From Microvelia longipes (lineage: Eukaryota > Arthropoda > Insecta > Hemiptera > Veliidae), in NCBI GenBank assembly GCA_018340805.1, contig JACMZG010001914.1, positions 27,295,132-27,359,131 on the forward strand: DNA of 64,000 nt. The letters run 5' to 3'. Below, in pieces: positions 1 to 11,792 of this stretch; position 1 is the stretch's first letter, and each line of letters begins with the position of its first letter. The notes under the pieces were generated by a model. That model was not told the DNA's origin, searched no databases, and saw nothing but the letters and a program-made list of their open reading frames with translations. The translations under genes were made by a program, and so were the position numbers.

Positions 1-424
1 TTTGGTCCCTAAAAAGAATTCTAAAAAGTTCAGTACCAGAAAGTTTAAAAATAAACACTCTGCAAAGCTGTATATATCCAGCAATCCTTTATGGAAGTCA
101 GGCATGGAGTCTTACTCAAAAACAAGATCAGAAGTTAGTCTCTACTCAATGCCAAATGTTAAAATCAAGTCTAGGCATCAGAAAAACGCAAAAAATCAGC
201 TACAAAAAATGTTGAAAAGAGAAAATATAAAAAACTTAATGAAACAGGCTCATAAACTACAATGGAAATGGGCTGGTCATGTCATAAGGATGGATCCAGA
301 CAGATGAGCCCATAAAATCCTCGAATGGAACCCAATAGAGAAGAAGATAAGAGGTAGACCAGAGAGGAGATGGACTGATGAATTCAACGAAAGGCTTGGG
401 AAACTATGGCATAGGACAGCTTAA
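1..424 (+). pseudogene. 3' end of a non-LTR retrotransposon reverse transcriptase, decayed
   Basis: This is the C-terminal end of a LINE-type endonuclease/reverse transcriptase. Between about 72 and 206 one frame reads YPAILYGSQAWSLT, the familiar late RT segment. Near an A-run at 203-208 the reading moves to another frame, which continues with LMKQAHKLQWKWAGHVIRM and DPDR. A TGA at 305-307 stands where these proteins normally have Trp, and the same frame then continues as KILEWNP ... RGRP.RRWTDEF up to TAA at 422-424. One frameshift plus one stop make it a pseudogene. The type is common in insect genomes (RTE-like in many annotations), but the clade cannot be settled from this fragment. The element continues upstream of the window. 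Confidence 0.85.
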
Positions 425-1544
425 ATATTATCTAGCTTAAACAATTAAATATTATCTAGATTAACTGAACAGAATTTTCAAACAATCAAACGCAATTAAT
501 CACAGAAATAAAACTATAGTAACCTTCAATACCCCCTTAAATAAGGGGAGGCCCTTGCTTGTATTCACAAGTGTCAGCAGGCTGTTAAAAAAAATTAATT
601 AGGTATAATTCCTAATTAATTAGTTAAATTAATTTTTATATTTATTTTACTTTACGCCATTACTTTTATTCATTTCAGTGTGATAAACACATTAAATTAT
701 TTTCAAAGCAAGATGCCATATTTGGAACTAAGCTTTGGCACCATATTTGTAAAGTCCGTCCTCTGAACTACCTCATAAGAATAATTTTTTTAAAGGAAAT
801 TCACTTATGATCATAAAAATTATTTTTGTAATTTTCTTTATAAAATTGTATTTTACTTTAATAAAATCCTAAAATTTGTTGAAGAGGGAGGGACAGAAAA
901 TACCTTAAAGTTCCTTTTGCTGTAGAAATCTACCAATTATTTTTGGTTCTCCTTGTGATCCTATTTAAGTTTCTACCCTCTCTCCCACCCCAATATTCCT
1001 CTAGCTTTATTTCAATTTGAATAAAGCTCTGTGATAATTTATTGGAATTTAGCTCCTTGACTGAAAAAGATTCCCAACCCCTGCTCTATCTCTAACCTGC
1101 AGCTAGGCACCCCCTTAAATCCCCCCTTTTAGTATGCACTCATGATTAAATTGGCTCTTGGTCAAATATTTAATAATAAATTAAAATTGTTTATTTAAAA
1201 AAATATATTACAAAACTTTTTTTTACAATGTGTTTTTTTAAATACATATTTATTGTAATATTATATTTATTTTTTATTAAGAATATGGTTAAGGCCTGCA
1301 CTCTACTAGGTTTCGTCCATCATCACTCTTGATCACCAAATAAGTGTGTTTGTGTCAAATTTTTGTGAATTTGAACTTTTATTAAGGAAAACACGGCTGA
1401 AGAATTTTTTTGATCAGCAAACCAAATACTGTCTTTTACAAATTTTCAATGAATTTACCCTAGAGCCGTTTTCCATAAAAACTTTGCCGGGTTCTCTATA
1501 CGTTTTGTAACAATATAATACTTGTGGTTTTCTGTCTGTTATAG
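425..1544. other. No gene recognised; AT-rich stretch upstream of the first visible NME7 exon
   Basis: No coding exon could be supported here. If the NME7 gene begins upstream of the window, this stretch and the retrotransposon remnant before it lie in one of its introns. Confidence 0.5.
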
Positions 1545-4500
1545 TTTATAGATATTGCTTTTAATCCCAGACCAAAAGAAATTATTGAGATGTCAACAGC
1601 AGTTCTTAAGAATTCTACTTGTTGTATAATTAAACCTCATGCTGTCAAAGAAGGTAAAACTATTTGCTTTTCTATTGACCTTAATTTTATTTTATTTTTC
1701 TGTTGAAGAGTTTAAAAAATAATATGCATGTTTAACAAGAATGAAGCATTTTTAAAATGGCTGTATTGCTTTTAAACCACAATGCCAAAAAAACAAATGA
1801 AACCCATAATCTAAATCAGCAACATAAGACCTGTATTTCTCAAATAATAAGTTATAATTAAAGTGATGTAGAAATTTGTACTGTAGGGAGGGGGTGCACC
1901 GTCTTCCAACTGACCCGAAATAAGCTGTTTTAAACGGTCCTGTTATTTTAGTTTGCCGTTTCTCCACTGGAGCAGGTCAGTTCACCTTGTCCCTGTTATA
2001 TAAAATAATTATTTCTTCATTTCCAAGATTATAATTATTTAAAGGGATTTGTAACAATGTTAAAAATTGTATTAATTATTTTAAATGTAAATTTTTTGTG
2101 ATGATATGTTATTTTTAACTAGACCTGATATCATGATAATCGTGACGTGTAAAAATGTAAATTATTTTGCATGTTCCTTGTGATTTTTATTTGTCCTTTT
2201 AATGGAAAATATGCAAAATGTATCTTATTTTCTAATTAAATAATCTTATAAACAACTAAAAATGGCCATACATAAGTTAAAATTGTCTTATTTACATTCT
2301 TTATAAACATAAATAGACGTCTCAATTTAAAACTGATAACAATATTGGTCACCATGATGTTTAATAAAAAAAAGCACACTAGAATTAAAAAACAATTAAT
2401 ATATTGTCAACCACAATAGTATACTATTGTGGTTGACAATATATTAATTGTTTTAATTCTAGTGCACTTTTTTTTTTATTTAACATCATGTTGAGTCTAT
2501 ACCACAAAATCTCCATCAAAACAACTAATGATAAAACAATATTGGTGTTGTTGTTTCCTATTAGAACGGAGGTCCGCAAGGCTGGCAAAATTCCTTTGGA
2601 ATGCTTGCTTTCTTGCTCACCAATCCAGATCTTGCTTAGGTGTTCAGTCTGTACATCATAGTCTGAACAGTACCACTTTTACTTGTTTGTCAATTTTCCT
2701 GGACTTTTCAAAGGTAAATCGACACAAAAAGATTTATTTTTGAACTTGATGTCGCTGGCTTTATTACAATTTGACAGATGGGAACTATTGAAAGAGGAAA
2801 AAATTCAGATTTTTAGCTCATTTGGTGAATCCATATTGGCATAATGAATTGTCCAAAATTTGTATTTTTTCAACCTTTCTTTGACAATAAGCTGAAGCCC
2901 TCTTGTTTTTGCTATGTCTTCCATTGATTTATTTTAAGATGTCTATTTTCTTATAATACTTTACAATGAGTTATACTACCCACAAAATGTATTAAGATTA
3001 AGATACAGCAAGGAGAAAGAGAGGAGTCATGCTTGGTGTAGTGGTTGAGGTACCCGGCCAATACACAGAATGGACTATAAACTACCGAATTATTTAGTCA
3101 TGGGATCAATCCTAGCACGGGCCTCTGGGATTTTTATGAGAGGGATAAAAATTCTGCGTACCACGTCTTTTAGAAGGGACGTAAAGCTGGTGGTCTCGAG
3201 CCTGTGCGTTGTCAGGTACTTGTTAAAGATCCCTTGCCCTAAATGAAACTGGGTATAGGCAAAATTTAGGACCCACATAGTAAATGCATTATAATACTAT
3301 AGTGTGTCTGCCTTGTAGTTTAAAGTGTATGGAGGTTTGGTTTAACAGCGAGGGCACGTGTTGTTCCTAGTTTTCACTAGACTATATGAGTCAGTGAAAA
3401 TATTTATGATTGCTTGAAAAAAGCATGAGAGGAACCATAGAAATTCACAGCTCTTCTGTCTAGATTAGATGAAATATTCCTACACTTGAAATTAAAAGGA
3501 GTAGAACACTATATTAGGGAGCTGGCAAAAAGGGCCCAACTGCGTGGCCAACTTGCCTGGTAGTTACTGCCACTCCCCCCCCCCCATATTACTACTATTA
3601 CTAAGGTGAAAGAGAAAAAAAAGAAGTGCCATATTAATTTTTTGATATCATTCCTAGAACCTGAGATATGTTCATTTATTGCAATAGTTGTGAAATTTTA
3701 GGGTAGAATCTACCCCCATCTCTGTGATGCTCTAATTAAAATATGTATTTTGTTACTAAAATATATAATTTGGTGTTATAACTCATTTTTAGTATATTTT
3801 CTAATCTTCTTAACTTGGGATTGTTTTAGGTCATGTAGCTGACATTATATTAGCAATTGAAAATGAAGGCTATAAAATAACTGCCATAGAAATGTTTAAT
3901 ATGGATCATGTAAATGCTGCTGAATTTTTTGAAGTCTATAATGGAATATTACCAGAATATCAAGTAATTGTTATTTTCTATTTGTTTCATTTTTATTCAA
4001 TGTTATTCATTGAGATCTTAATTAGACACAGGGGTAGGAAAACATAATTTTCACTGAATATATGTTTATATTTAAACAGACTAAGTTTTCAATTATCATC
4101 AGTGACTAAAGCTACAAAAAATTTTTTTCCTATTTATTTTTCAAATTGTTTTATTATTTTATTGTTTTAAGCTATGTTGGTGGTCTATGTAGTCCAAAGG
4201 ACCTAAAAAATGTGACTCATTGTCTACTACTTTAAACCAAAATTTTCTGAAAATATACTTTAAATTATGAACAAAAAACATAGTTTGTCTATCCAGAGTG
4301 GAGCCTTTCATATGATTGTGCGTGCTCAAAATGTTATAGAATCACAAAAATTACAGTTTTCTTGAAATAAGTGGTTCCCTAAGGGTCGTGTGCAAAACAT
4401 AAACAGAACATTTTTTAAAGATGATAAAATATCCAATAAAGCGAGTGTTCAATCATCATAATCAGATAACTACAACCAATGTTATGGCTCTTTCAAAAAC

Positions 4501-6903
4501 ACCAAAAAAATTGTGAGAGTCAGCGCATTTTTTTGAAAAGAGATCAACTTTTTGTGAATTTTTTTGGGCATTTTACTAGTGTCATAACTTTAGTTGTAGT
4601 TATCTGATTCTGAAGAATCGGATCAGAACTTTTGATTTCATATCGTCACTTGGTATATTGTATTTAGGTAACAAATGCCCTATCTAAAACTTTTTATTTC
4701 TCGTATCTTGGAAAAAGATAGGCCTTTTGGACTATTAAAAATGACACCTCAAAACAAATCCAAACATCACATTTTCAATAAAAATTTCAGATTGGGTTTT
4801 TTGGCTTTTGACAACAGTTTTTAGGAGAGGTTATTTTTCCTTTAAACCTATTTAGAACTTTCATACTTTTTAGCTTAAATATTTTTCTAATTTCTAGTTG
4901 ACACTAATGATAAACCACATTTGCAATGAGCAAGTTTTAACACTAACGATATAAATTATTATTTTAAATCATCTACATACTCATACTACTTACTTAATGT
5001 ACTCCCTTACATACATTTCCTGGGAGCTACAACGATAACAAACACACACACACACACATACTGGAGATAACTTAGTGAAAACCACTTAAGAGGTCATAAA
5101 ACACCTGAAATGGATAATTGAGGTAAAATCTCGGATTTGGATTTTAGTGTTAACACAATACTTTTACTATATATCAATAGTATAAATGAGGAAAGTAAAA
5201 AGATAAATTGGTTAATATTAATATTTTCTTTAGGCTATGGTTAACGAGTTAATATCAGGAGGATGTGTTGCCATGGAAATAACTCATCCTGGGCTAAATG
5301 AAGAAACACCTGTTGAATTTAGGAAACTCGTTGGACCATCTGATCCTGTAAGATGTTATTATTTAACTTTAAATTAATTACTTTCACTTTAACCACGAAA
5401 GTCTATTTGAATTTTGATCAACTATTAAATTACTATTACAAATGACTTTTTAGTATGATCTATTTTGCTCTGTGATATCTGAATCAGTTACAATGGTAGT
5501 ATGGGTGGGGATAAATAGTAACTTTGTTTTATTATTAATTTTTCCTTTTTTTGAAATCCAAGCAGTATGAGGATTTTTAAGGTGGCACAAAAGTGGCCTG
5601 TTTATAGAGTAAACTAAAGTTTCAGTCTGTTTTTCTAAAGTTATCAATATCATTGTGTTTTTACTATTGGCTCAATTTTTTTAGTTAATTTAGAATTTTG
5701 TTATAATCCTTGATGGGTAGAGAGCTTATACATCAAGGGTTGATTGTGTTTATTTGTTCACTATTTGCTCCTATTTTTTATAGTGAACATGATAACAGAT
5801 TGGAAACAAAACATAAATTAAAATAATTAGTGTAACTATTTGCTGTAATGTAATCAATCTAATAGAGGTATTTTGAAAGTCTTAAAAATAGGTGTTTAAT
5901 CAATCGATTTTATAGGATGTTGCTAGACAGCTGAGGCCAGATACACTCAGGGCTAAGTTTGGAATTGACAAAGTTAAGAATGCTATTCATGTTACTGATT
6001 TGCCTGAGGATGCTAATTTAGAGGTTTGTATTATTATATTGTTGTTGTTTTTTTGGTTTCTTGGCAAATGTTGTAGAGGCTATTAATTTGTGTATTTGTT
6101 TATGACATAATTTTGCTGCATTCTTCACATGCTACTAAATAAATATAATTTGTTTAGTGTATTTTGTCATAAATCTTTTCAGTATGGAATCATATTTTTG
6201 TGTTGTATTCTTGGTGCGTCTATTTTACTCTGTGATCTATTAAAATTAGTTAATATGTTCATAGGTTTAACATTATACCTTTATAAAAATTTGCTTTTAA
6301 AGCTGAAACCCATAGGTTCATTTCTGTGCATTCACTCTCCCGAATGCAACTATACTGATAACCTCTAGAGTTTATGTACTCACTGTAACCAGTGTGACCT
6401 TGGTAAATTTACCCTTCTCTTTATGGGACTGCACCTGTGACCAGTTCACACTTTGTCTTGTATACTTTTCTATTCTCATTAGCTTCTCTGATCTCCTGTG
6501 CTACTAAATTTCTCTAATCTCACCAGATACTCATCAGACTCTGCTCTGTCCAGTTCAGTACAACCTGACGGATAGAAATGCCGGTTGCCACCCCAACGTT
6601 TGTGTGCCTAAACCCATTCCCCATAGCCCTGACCTGAAAGCTAAAATTCCACAGATCACTAGAAGGTGTCGTCCCAAACCAATCACTGTATTCCTAATCA
6701 CTCTCGCTAATCTTGGAACTGGCAGTAGTAAATCAGAATATGTTTTATCTTTCTATTGTAATACTTTGTTTATTGTATGTTGCTCGATGCTCGATTTAAA
6801 TTTCTATTGTACTCTAATTCTAAAATATTGTAATGTATGTTAATAATTTCCATTTTGACTTCCATTTCAGGTTGAATACTTTTTTAGAATTTTGCAAATG
6901 TGA
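1545..6903 (+). CDS. NME7: NME7-type nucleoside diphosphate kinase, C-terminal exons (5' part outside window)
   Basis: Five exons join in frame: 1545-1653, 3830-3963, 5234-5347, 5916-6023 and 6871-6903 (stop TGA 6901-6903), giving 165 residues. Each intron starts with GT and ends with AG. The product is one complete NDK-like domain. Exon 1 has TCCIIKPHAV (nucleotide-binding Lys); exon 2 has the ALEMFN-like IEMFNMDHVN helix; exon 3 has GGCVAMEI and GPSDP; exon 4 has LRAKFGIDKVKNAIHVTD, whose His (5988-5990) is the phosphohistidine of NDK catalysis; exon 5 ends VEYFFRIL. The insert-bearing GPSDP form and the YFF.IL ending fit NME7, a ciliary/centrosomal protein with a DM10 domain and two NDK domains, better than the housekeeping kinases. 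The DM10 domain and first NDK domain must lie upstream. The start at 1545 follows an AG acceptor; the alternative acceptor ends at 1551. Confidence 0.9.
2353..2490. repeat. Near-perfect 138-bp palindrome (MITE-like) in NME7 intron
   Basis: The two 69-base halves are inverted copies meeting between 2421 and 2422 with no spacer (AATAGTA then TACTATT). Outer ends are CATGATG and CATCATG. Only a few mismatches or small indels separate the arms. It lies inside the 1654-3829 intron of NME7. No transposase is present and no clear target duplication flanks it. Confidence 0.85.
2561..2760. repeat. Dispersed repeat, copy 1 (partner at 25970-26190)
   Basis: Shares several blocks in order with 25970-26190, for example GGTCCGCAAGGCTGG versus GGTTCGCAAGCCGGG, then TGCTTTCTTGCT and TCTTGCTT. 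The open frame across it (2528-2743) is therefore repeat DNA, not a gene. Confidence 0.6.
3031..3278 (+). repeat. tRNA-derived SINE
   Basis: A polymerase III A-box-like TGGTGTAGTGGTT lies at 3034-3046 and a B-box-like GGGATCAATCC at 3102-3112. The body follows with GGGACGTAAAGCTGGTGG and GTTGTCAGGTACTTG, in the style of insect SINEs. The local GC content is higher than its surroundings. It is inserted in the first visible NME7 intron. An open frame on the minus strand (3090-3278) is a by-product. Confidence 0.7.
4190..4670. repeat. Foldback-type dispersed repeat, copy 1 (partner 35560-36250)
   Basis: Aligns along most of its length with 35560-36090: ATGTGACTCATT, CAGAGTGGAGCC, TTCATATGATTG, GTGTTCAA and TTATGGCTCTTT occur in the same order. 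Internal inverted segments around ACAACCAATGTTATGG and CATAACTTTAGTTGTAG show that it is a broken foldback element. It sits in an NME7 intron. Confidence 0.7.
4984..5200 (+). repeat. Dispersed repeat family K, copy 1
   Basis: Reads GGGAGCTACAACGATAACA, a short CA run, AACCACTTAAGAGGTC, and ends ATAAATGAGGAAAGTAAAA. Partners: 22370-22560 (+), 22950-23135 (-), 34175-34340 (-, end only) and 60028-60105 (+). No coding capacity. The family name K is mine. Confidence 0.7.
6300..6800 (-). repeat. SINE-like dispersed repeat, copy in NME7 intron 4
   Basis: Aligns with 28600-28840 in the same orientation: GAATGC.ACT.TACTGATAACC, CTGTGACCAGTTCAC, CAGATCACTAGAAGG and CCAATCACTGTATTCC all have counterparts. 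It spans most of the 6024-6870 intron. The open frames at 6129-6368 and 6604-6843 fall in or next to it and are not believed to be genes. Confidence 0.65.
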
Positions 6904-7599
6904 TAGTGGATGGTAGGTGAAAAATAATTAAAAATATTTTCTAATACTCTTAGTCTATTTTTATCTTGGGTTGCCTAGACTTTAGAATTTAGATTTCTTA
7001 CTATAATAAGGATCTTTTTATTTTTTTTTTCTGATTTGGATCTTTTTGGACGATAGATTTCAGAATTGTGTTGTGGACCCCCAAAAAGTGAAAAAGGCAA
7101 AAAAAGATGAAATACTGTTAATGCTATTTTTTAGCATTGGCCTGTTTAGGTCATGCTGGCATGATCTATGCTTAATTTATGCTCTGTCTAAAAAGTAAAT
7201 AAATGAAGAAAAATGTACAAAGTTGCTGAAAAAGTATAAATTAAGTTTACAACAGGGCTGTATTATCCAAGCAGGCCAATGCCAAAAAAGCAAGTCTTTA
7301 TGTGCTTAATGGGATTATTTTACCAAATAGCTTTTATCGTAATTATTAGTGCTTTAGTTTTAATTAATTTAAAGTTTCAAAACTTAGTTGTTATTTTATA
7401 TTAATGATTTATGTATTATCATCACAGAATTTTGAAGTAGAGCCAGGTAGAACTTATTTTGTTAAAATTTTTATGGAAGAAAATTTCAATTGATGTAAGG
7501 TAAGGTAACAATTTGTTATTTTTAAAAAACTGGGTGCATCAAGGCTGTATGAAGCAAGTCTTTATGTGCTTGATGAGTTTAGAAGTTCCAAGGGAACTT
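6904..7599. other. 3' flank of NME7; two short direct repeats, no gene
   Basis: AATAAA near 7197 could serve NME7 as a poly(A) signal. Two copies of GCAAGTCTTTATGTGCTT (about 7290 and 7553) are fragments of some dispersed repeat. Confidence 0.5.
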
Positions 7600-8110
7600 A
7601 GTGTCGCCTTATGAAACTCCCTAAAATCCTCACCCTTTCTGGCTTCGCTTATCACAGGGACTTGCTTTCCTAGTTCTCATGATATGAATATAAGTAAATT
7701 GGGAATCTAAATATCTCTTAACACATAATATTTTTGTTCAGTGCTCACCCAACCACATACTGACCTTGCTTGATGCTGTTCAACACGATTGATCCATAAA
7801 TCTGTGGATATACTAGTGGTAATTAAATAAAATTTTGTGTATTCGTTTCTTTTATAAACAGATTAGCTTGTGCTAAATTTAAATTTTATTAGATTATTTT
7901 TTTTAAAAAATACATGTCATTCGATAAAGATTGAACAAATGCTGATAATGAGATGATACTTCACTCAATTATTAAAACAGTTGATAAAATCGTCTTCATT
8001 ATTAATTAAGATAAATTATCTTAGTTTTAAATTTTTATTACTAATACAATACTTTTAATTTATACCAACGGTATAATAAGTGAGGTAAAATAAAAACAAT
8101 ATGATTTTAT
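7600..8110 (-). repeat. 5S-rRNA-derived dispersed repeat, copy A
   Basis: On the minus strand, bases 7787-7741 resemble the 3' half of 5S rRNA (GAACAGCATCAAGCAAGG then GTCAGTATGTGG). Flanks on both sides align with 59490-60120, including GATAAAGATTGAACAAATGC versus GATAAAAATTGAACTAATGC. Decay is advanced. The region 8040-8105 also resembles the end of family K. Confidence 0.6.
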
Positions 8111-9745
8111 TGACCTTTAATGTTATTTGTAATTATTAATATTTTCATGAATTTTTCTTTTAATTTGTGATTTTAGCCACCTTAATTGATTGATTTTATT
8201 TTACTAAAGTTAAGTAATTTATTTTTTTAATTATTTATTTTGTACATTTTAGTCAACTTTATTGATCATCTTGACCCAAATCTCCAATCAAACTCTATTG
8301 ACTTCAATAATGCCAATCTGACTGATTTTATCTTGCCAACTATTGTTGCTCGTGCCTTAAAAGATTTTTTTTCGCTCACTTACCTGGTAAAATTCAGGTT
8401 TATTTTTGAAACTTAGTTCTCACTTTTGGAAGCTGTAATTTTCAGTTGCATAGTTTCAAATTCTTTAAGATGTCTTTATAATTATGGTTTGTATATATTT
8501 TAATATTGGAAATTCATCTATAGTTTATCTGCATAATTTTAGAACTGATTTGCTTCCAGCGTAGCTCAGTTTTATTGTCGTACAACACTTAATGAATGCC
8601 TTCTTGTAAATATATGTAATTAAGATATCTTCACCATTGCCTCTGGTTGGTTGTCATAATTGTAGATATAAACAAAGTTATCCTTGTACTAGTCTTTTAT
8701 ACTTATATATTTTTAAGGTTCTCAAAATTAAACATCATATTTTTAATTTTATTTTAATTATAAAAACAAAAATAATGATAAAAATTAAAATTAGTATAAA
8801 ATTAATCGTAAAATTGATCTAAATATCACAATATGGTGATACTAAACAATTTACATATTTATTTTTAAAAATAATGTACACATTTTTTGTTTATTGTTAT
8901 AACTCTTAATAAATAATAAATCTTAAAAATTTTCATAATAATAAATTGGAAAAATATGGCGTGAATAAATTTTTGACAGTTTTCCCTATCATGTTTTTTT
9001 AACTTTCAACTAATTTTTTGCTAGTTTTTGTTAGTTTGTGATGCTTTATTTCAATTTGATTATTTCATCTTATCTTTTACCACTTTTTTATTTAGTTATA
9101 CACCTATGTTCTTTCTTTTTTATTGTCTTGGTCTCTAAGATATTTTAGTATATTATTTTTAATATTTTAAATGAAACTGTCCCTTGTATTCTCAGGTTTC
9201 GTTGTAGCTTAAGACTGGCTTTAAAAAATGTATTTTTGTTTACATAATATTAAACAATTTTTTATCACCAATTTCACGCCTTAAACACTTTTTATGTAAA
9301 AATATAATTATAAAAAACCTAAAATAAATTAACCTATTTATAATAAGACACAGTCTGAATTTGGTCGAGTTGAGGTCATTTTCATTATTTATTTTACTAT
9401 ATTCTAAAGAGCTGTATCGTATAATTTATTTGATTATTATTTATTATTGACCTCTTTATTTATTAAAATATTTACAATCCTTATGAGGATAAAACGTTTT
9501 ATACAGTTGGCACAGAGATTAAAATTATATTGACGATTTATTTTTGTTTGATGTACACCATACAAGGTATATTGCTTTTTAGGTAATTTTTAATAACTTA
9601 TTGTTTTCTATGACTGATAATATTTTTAAATTATATATTTTGTATTCTTTAATAATTTGTTGTTTCTTTAATTTATTTTAAATAGTGCCTACTTTTTTCA
9701 TTGCCTTTAGTTCCATATACTTTTGTGTATGAATGAATCTAAAAT
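8111..9745. other. No gene recognised; AT-rich intergenic DNA
   Basis: Only short AT-rich open frames (for example 8637-8822, Ile/Lys-rich) are seen. The right end includes the 3' untranslated region of the cuticle protein gene on the minus strand. Confidence 0.5.
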
Positions 9746-11242
9746 TTATAATTGGTGTCCTCTAAGGAATGCATCTATCTGACCTTGAGCAAACTGTGGC
9801 CTCTCTGGTTGGGATGTAAGGTAATAGAAAGGTTGGGATTGAGGTTGGTAAGGTTTTGGTGAAGGTGTGAACCTATGTGGTTCCTGCTGAAGTAGGCTAG
9901 GTGGTAGCTCACTAAAAGCTTTGTTCTGTTGTTGTTGGGCTGCTTTCCTTTCTTGCTGAGCTCTGTAAAGTTGCTGTGATTGAGCTAAAAGATTTGTTTG
10001 TTGGTTTTGGAAGATCTGTTGCTGATAAGTTGGACGTTGAGGTTGAGGTTGCTGAGCAAAAGGTTGCCTTACATATTGTGGTGAAGGTACAAAAGGTCTC
10101 AAGTTTTGACGTAATGATATATCGCTGTTGGTTTGAGGTAGAGTTTGGTATACGACTGTGTTGTATTGTCCGGTGCTGGGATCAAATACAAGTTCAGTTG
10201 TGTAAACTGGATGGTTTCCACCATTGGGTCTTGGTCTTGGTGTTGTTACTAAATTATTCTCTAATTGGAATGTCTTTAATTCTTGTTCAAATGGAGCTGA
10301 TGTAGTGGGTCTGTTAGGTTTCAAATAGACAGGTCCTGAAGAAGGCTGAGGTTGTGGTGTAGTTGGCCTGTAAGTGGTTGCTGGAAGAGTAGTTAATGGT
10401 CTTGGTGTGATAGAAATAGGTTGAGGTCTTGGAGTCGGTTGTTGAGCTCTCAAAGTAGGCTGGGGTCTTAAAGTAGGCTGAGGTCTCAATGTTGGCTGAG
10501 GTCTGGAGTGAAGTGCTGGCTGGAGCCTGGGTCTTATTTCATCTTCTAAATCAGCCAAGCTCTGTGAGACAGTGGTAAGAGTCGTTACTGGTCTTGCTGG
10601 GATAGGCCTTAAAGTAACTGGTCTCAATGGTTGCTGTTCTTCCTCCTCTTCACTACTTGCAAATGATGGTCTTCCACTAGCATAATCTTGCTGAAATACA
10701 GTGGTTGTTGGCCTTGCTGGTTTTGGTCTGTTGGGAATATTTTGTGGTCTAAGAACAGGCCTTCTTGGGATATTAGCTGGAATGTTTTCTTCGCCGCTGT
10801 CAGGTAATGGTTCTTCTTCAGGTTCTACTGCATTAGGGTCGCAAGGATTGCCACTTACGTAAGTAAATTCTCTTCTTTTGTTACCGTCAGGATCGATGTA
10901 ACCGTACTTTCCTCTTACAACACAATCAGTTCCTCTGGTTTCTTCTTTGAAGGAACCATCCGCGGCTTCATAGCCAAAAGTAAAGGAACCATCGTCATTA
11001 AGTTTGTTGTAGTTCCTTATTGTTTGTACTGGAGGAGCTTTGGGACCAATATCTTGCTTTACTCTGGATTGTCTTGCTTCACCTGTTGCTCTTCCGTAAT
11101 TATCTTGCCTGGATACAAGAACAGGACCCTCATCATCTTCTTGTTCTGCGTAATAGTCTAACTGGACTGGCCGTACTCTTACTCTCCTTACTTGATTTCT
11201 TTCTTGACTTGACACTCCTAGCCAGCATAACGCAAGGCATAT
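9746..11242 (-). CDS. Secreted chitin-binding cuticle protein, Rebers-Riddiford type, main exon
   Basis: A structural protein of the exoskeleton that binds chitin. The exon starts at 11242, directly after a TTTGTTTCAG acceptor on the minus strand, and continues the signal peptide ICLALCWLGVSS, cleaved before QE. The stop is TAA at 9746-9748. An open frame runs back to an ATG at 11266, but those eight codons contain the acceptor, so the true start is in an upstream exon that I could not find; a short first exon is usual for this family. Residues about 76-137 of the exon form the chitin_bind_4 domain: GSFTFGYEAADGSFKEET, then GKYGYIDPDGNKR and FTYVSGNPCDPN with paired Cys. The last 350 residues are Pro/Gln/Arg-rich, with short LRPQPT repeats near 10430-10510. 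Orthology was not assigned. Confidence 0.9.
   Translation of the reverse strand: MCLALCWLGVSSQERNQVRRVRVRPVQLDYYAEQEDDEGPVLVSRQDNYGRATGEARQSRVKQDIGPKAPPVQTIRNYNKLNDDGSFTFGYEAADGSFKEETRGTDCVVRGKYGYIDPDGNKRREFTYVSGNPCDPNAVEPEEEPLPDSGEENIPANIPRRPVLRPQNIPNRPKPARPTTTVFQQDYASGRPSFASSEEEEEQQPLRPVTLRPIPARPVTTLTTVSQSLADLEDEIRPRLQPALHSRPQPTLRPQPTLRPQPTLRAQQPTPRPQPISITPRPLTTLPATTYRPTTPQPQPSSGPVYLKPNRPTTSAPFEQELKTFQLENNLVTTPRPRPNGGNHPVYTTELVFDPSTGQYNTVVYQTLPQTNSDISLRQNLRPFVPSPQYVRQPFAQQPQPQRPTYQQQIFQNQQTNLLAQSQQLYRAQQERKAAQQQQNKAFSELPPSLLQQEPHRFTPSPKPYQPQSQPFYYLTSQPERPQFAQGQIDAFLRGHQL

Positions 11243-11792
<550 letters not shown>

Noticed and set aside
9976..10305. Plus-strand open frames over the cuticle protein gene (also 11020-11271)
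   Set aside because: They are shadows of the Pro/Gln-rich minus-strand coding exon.
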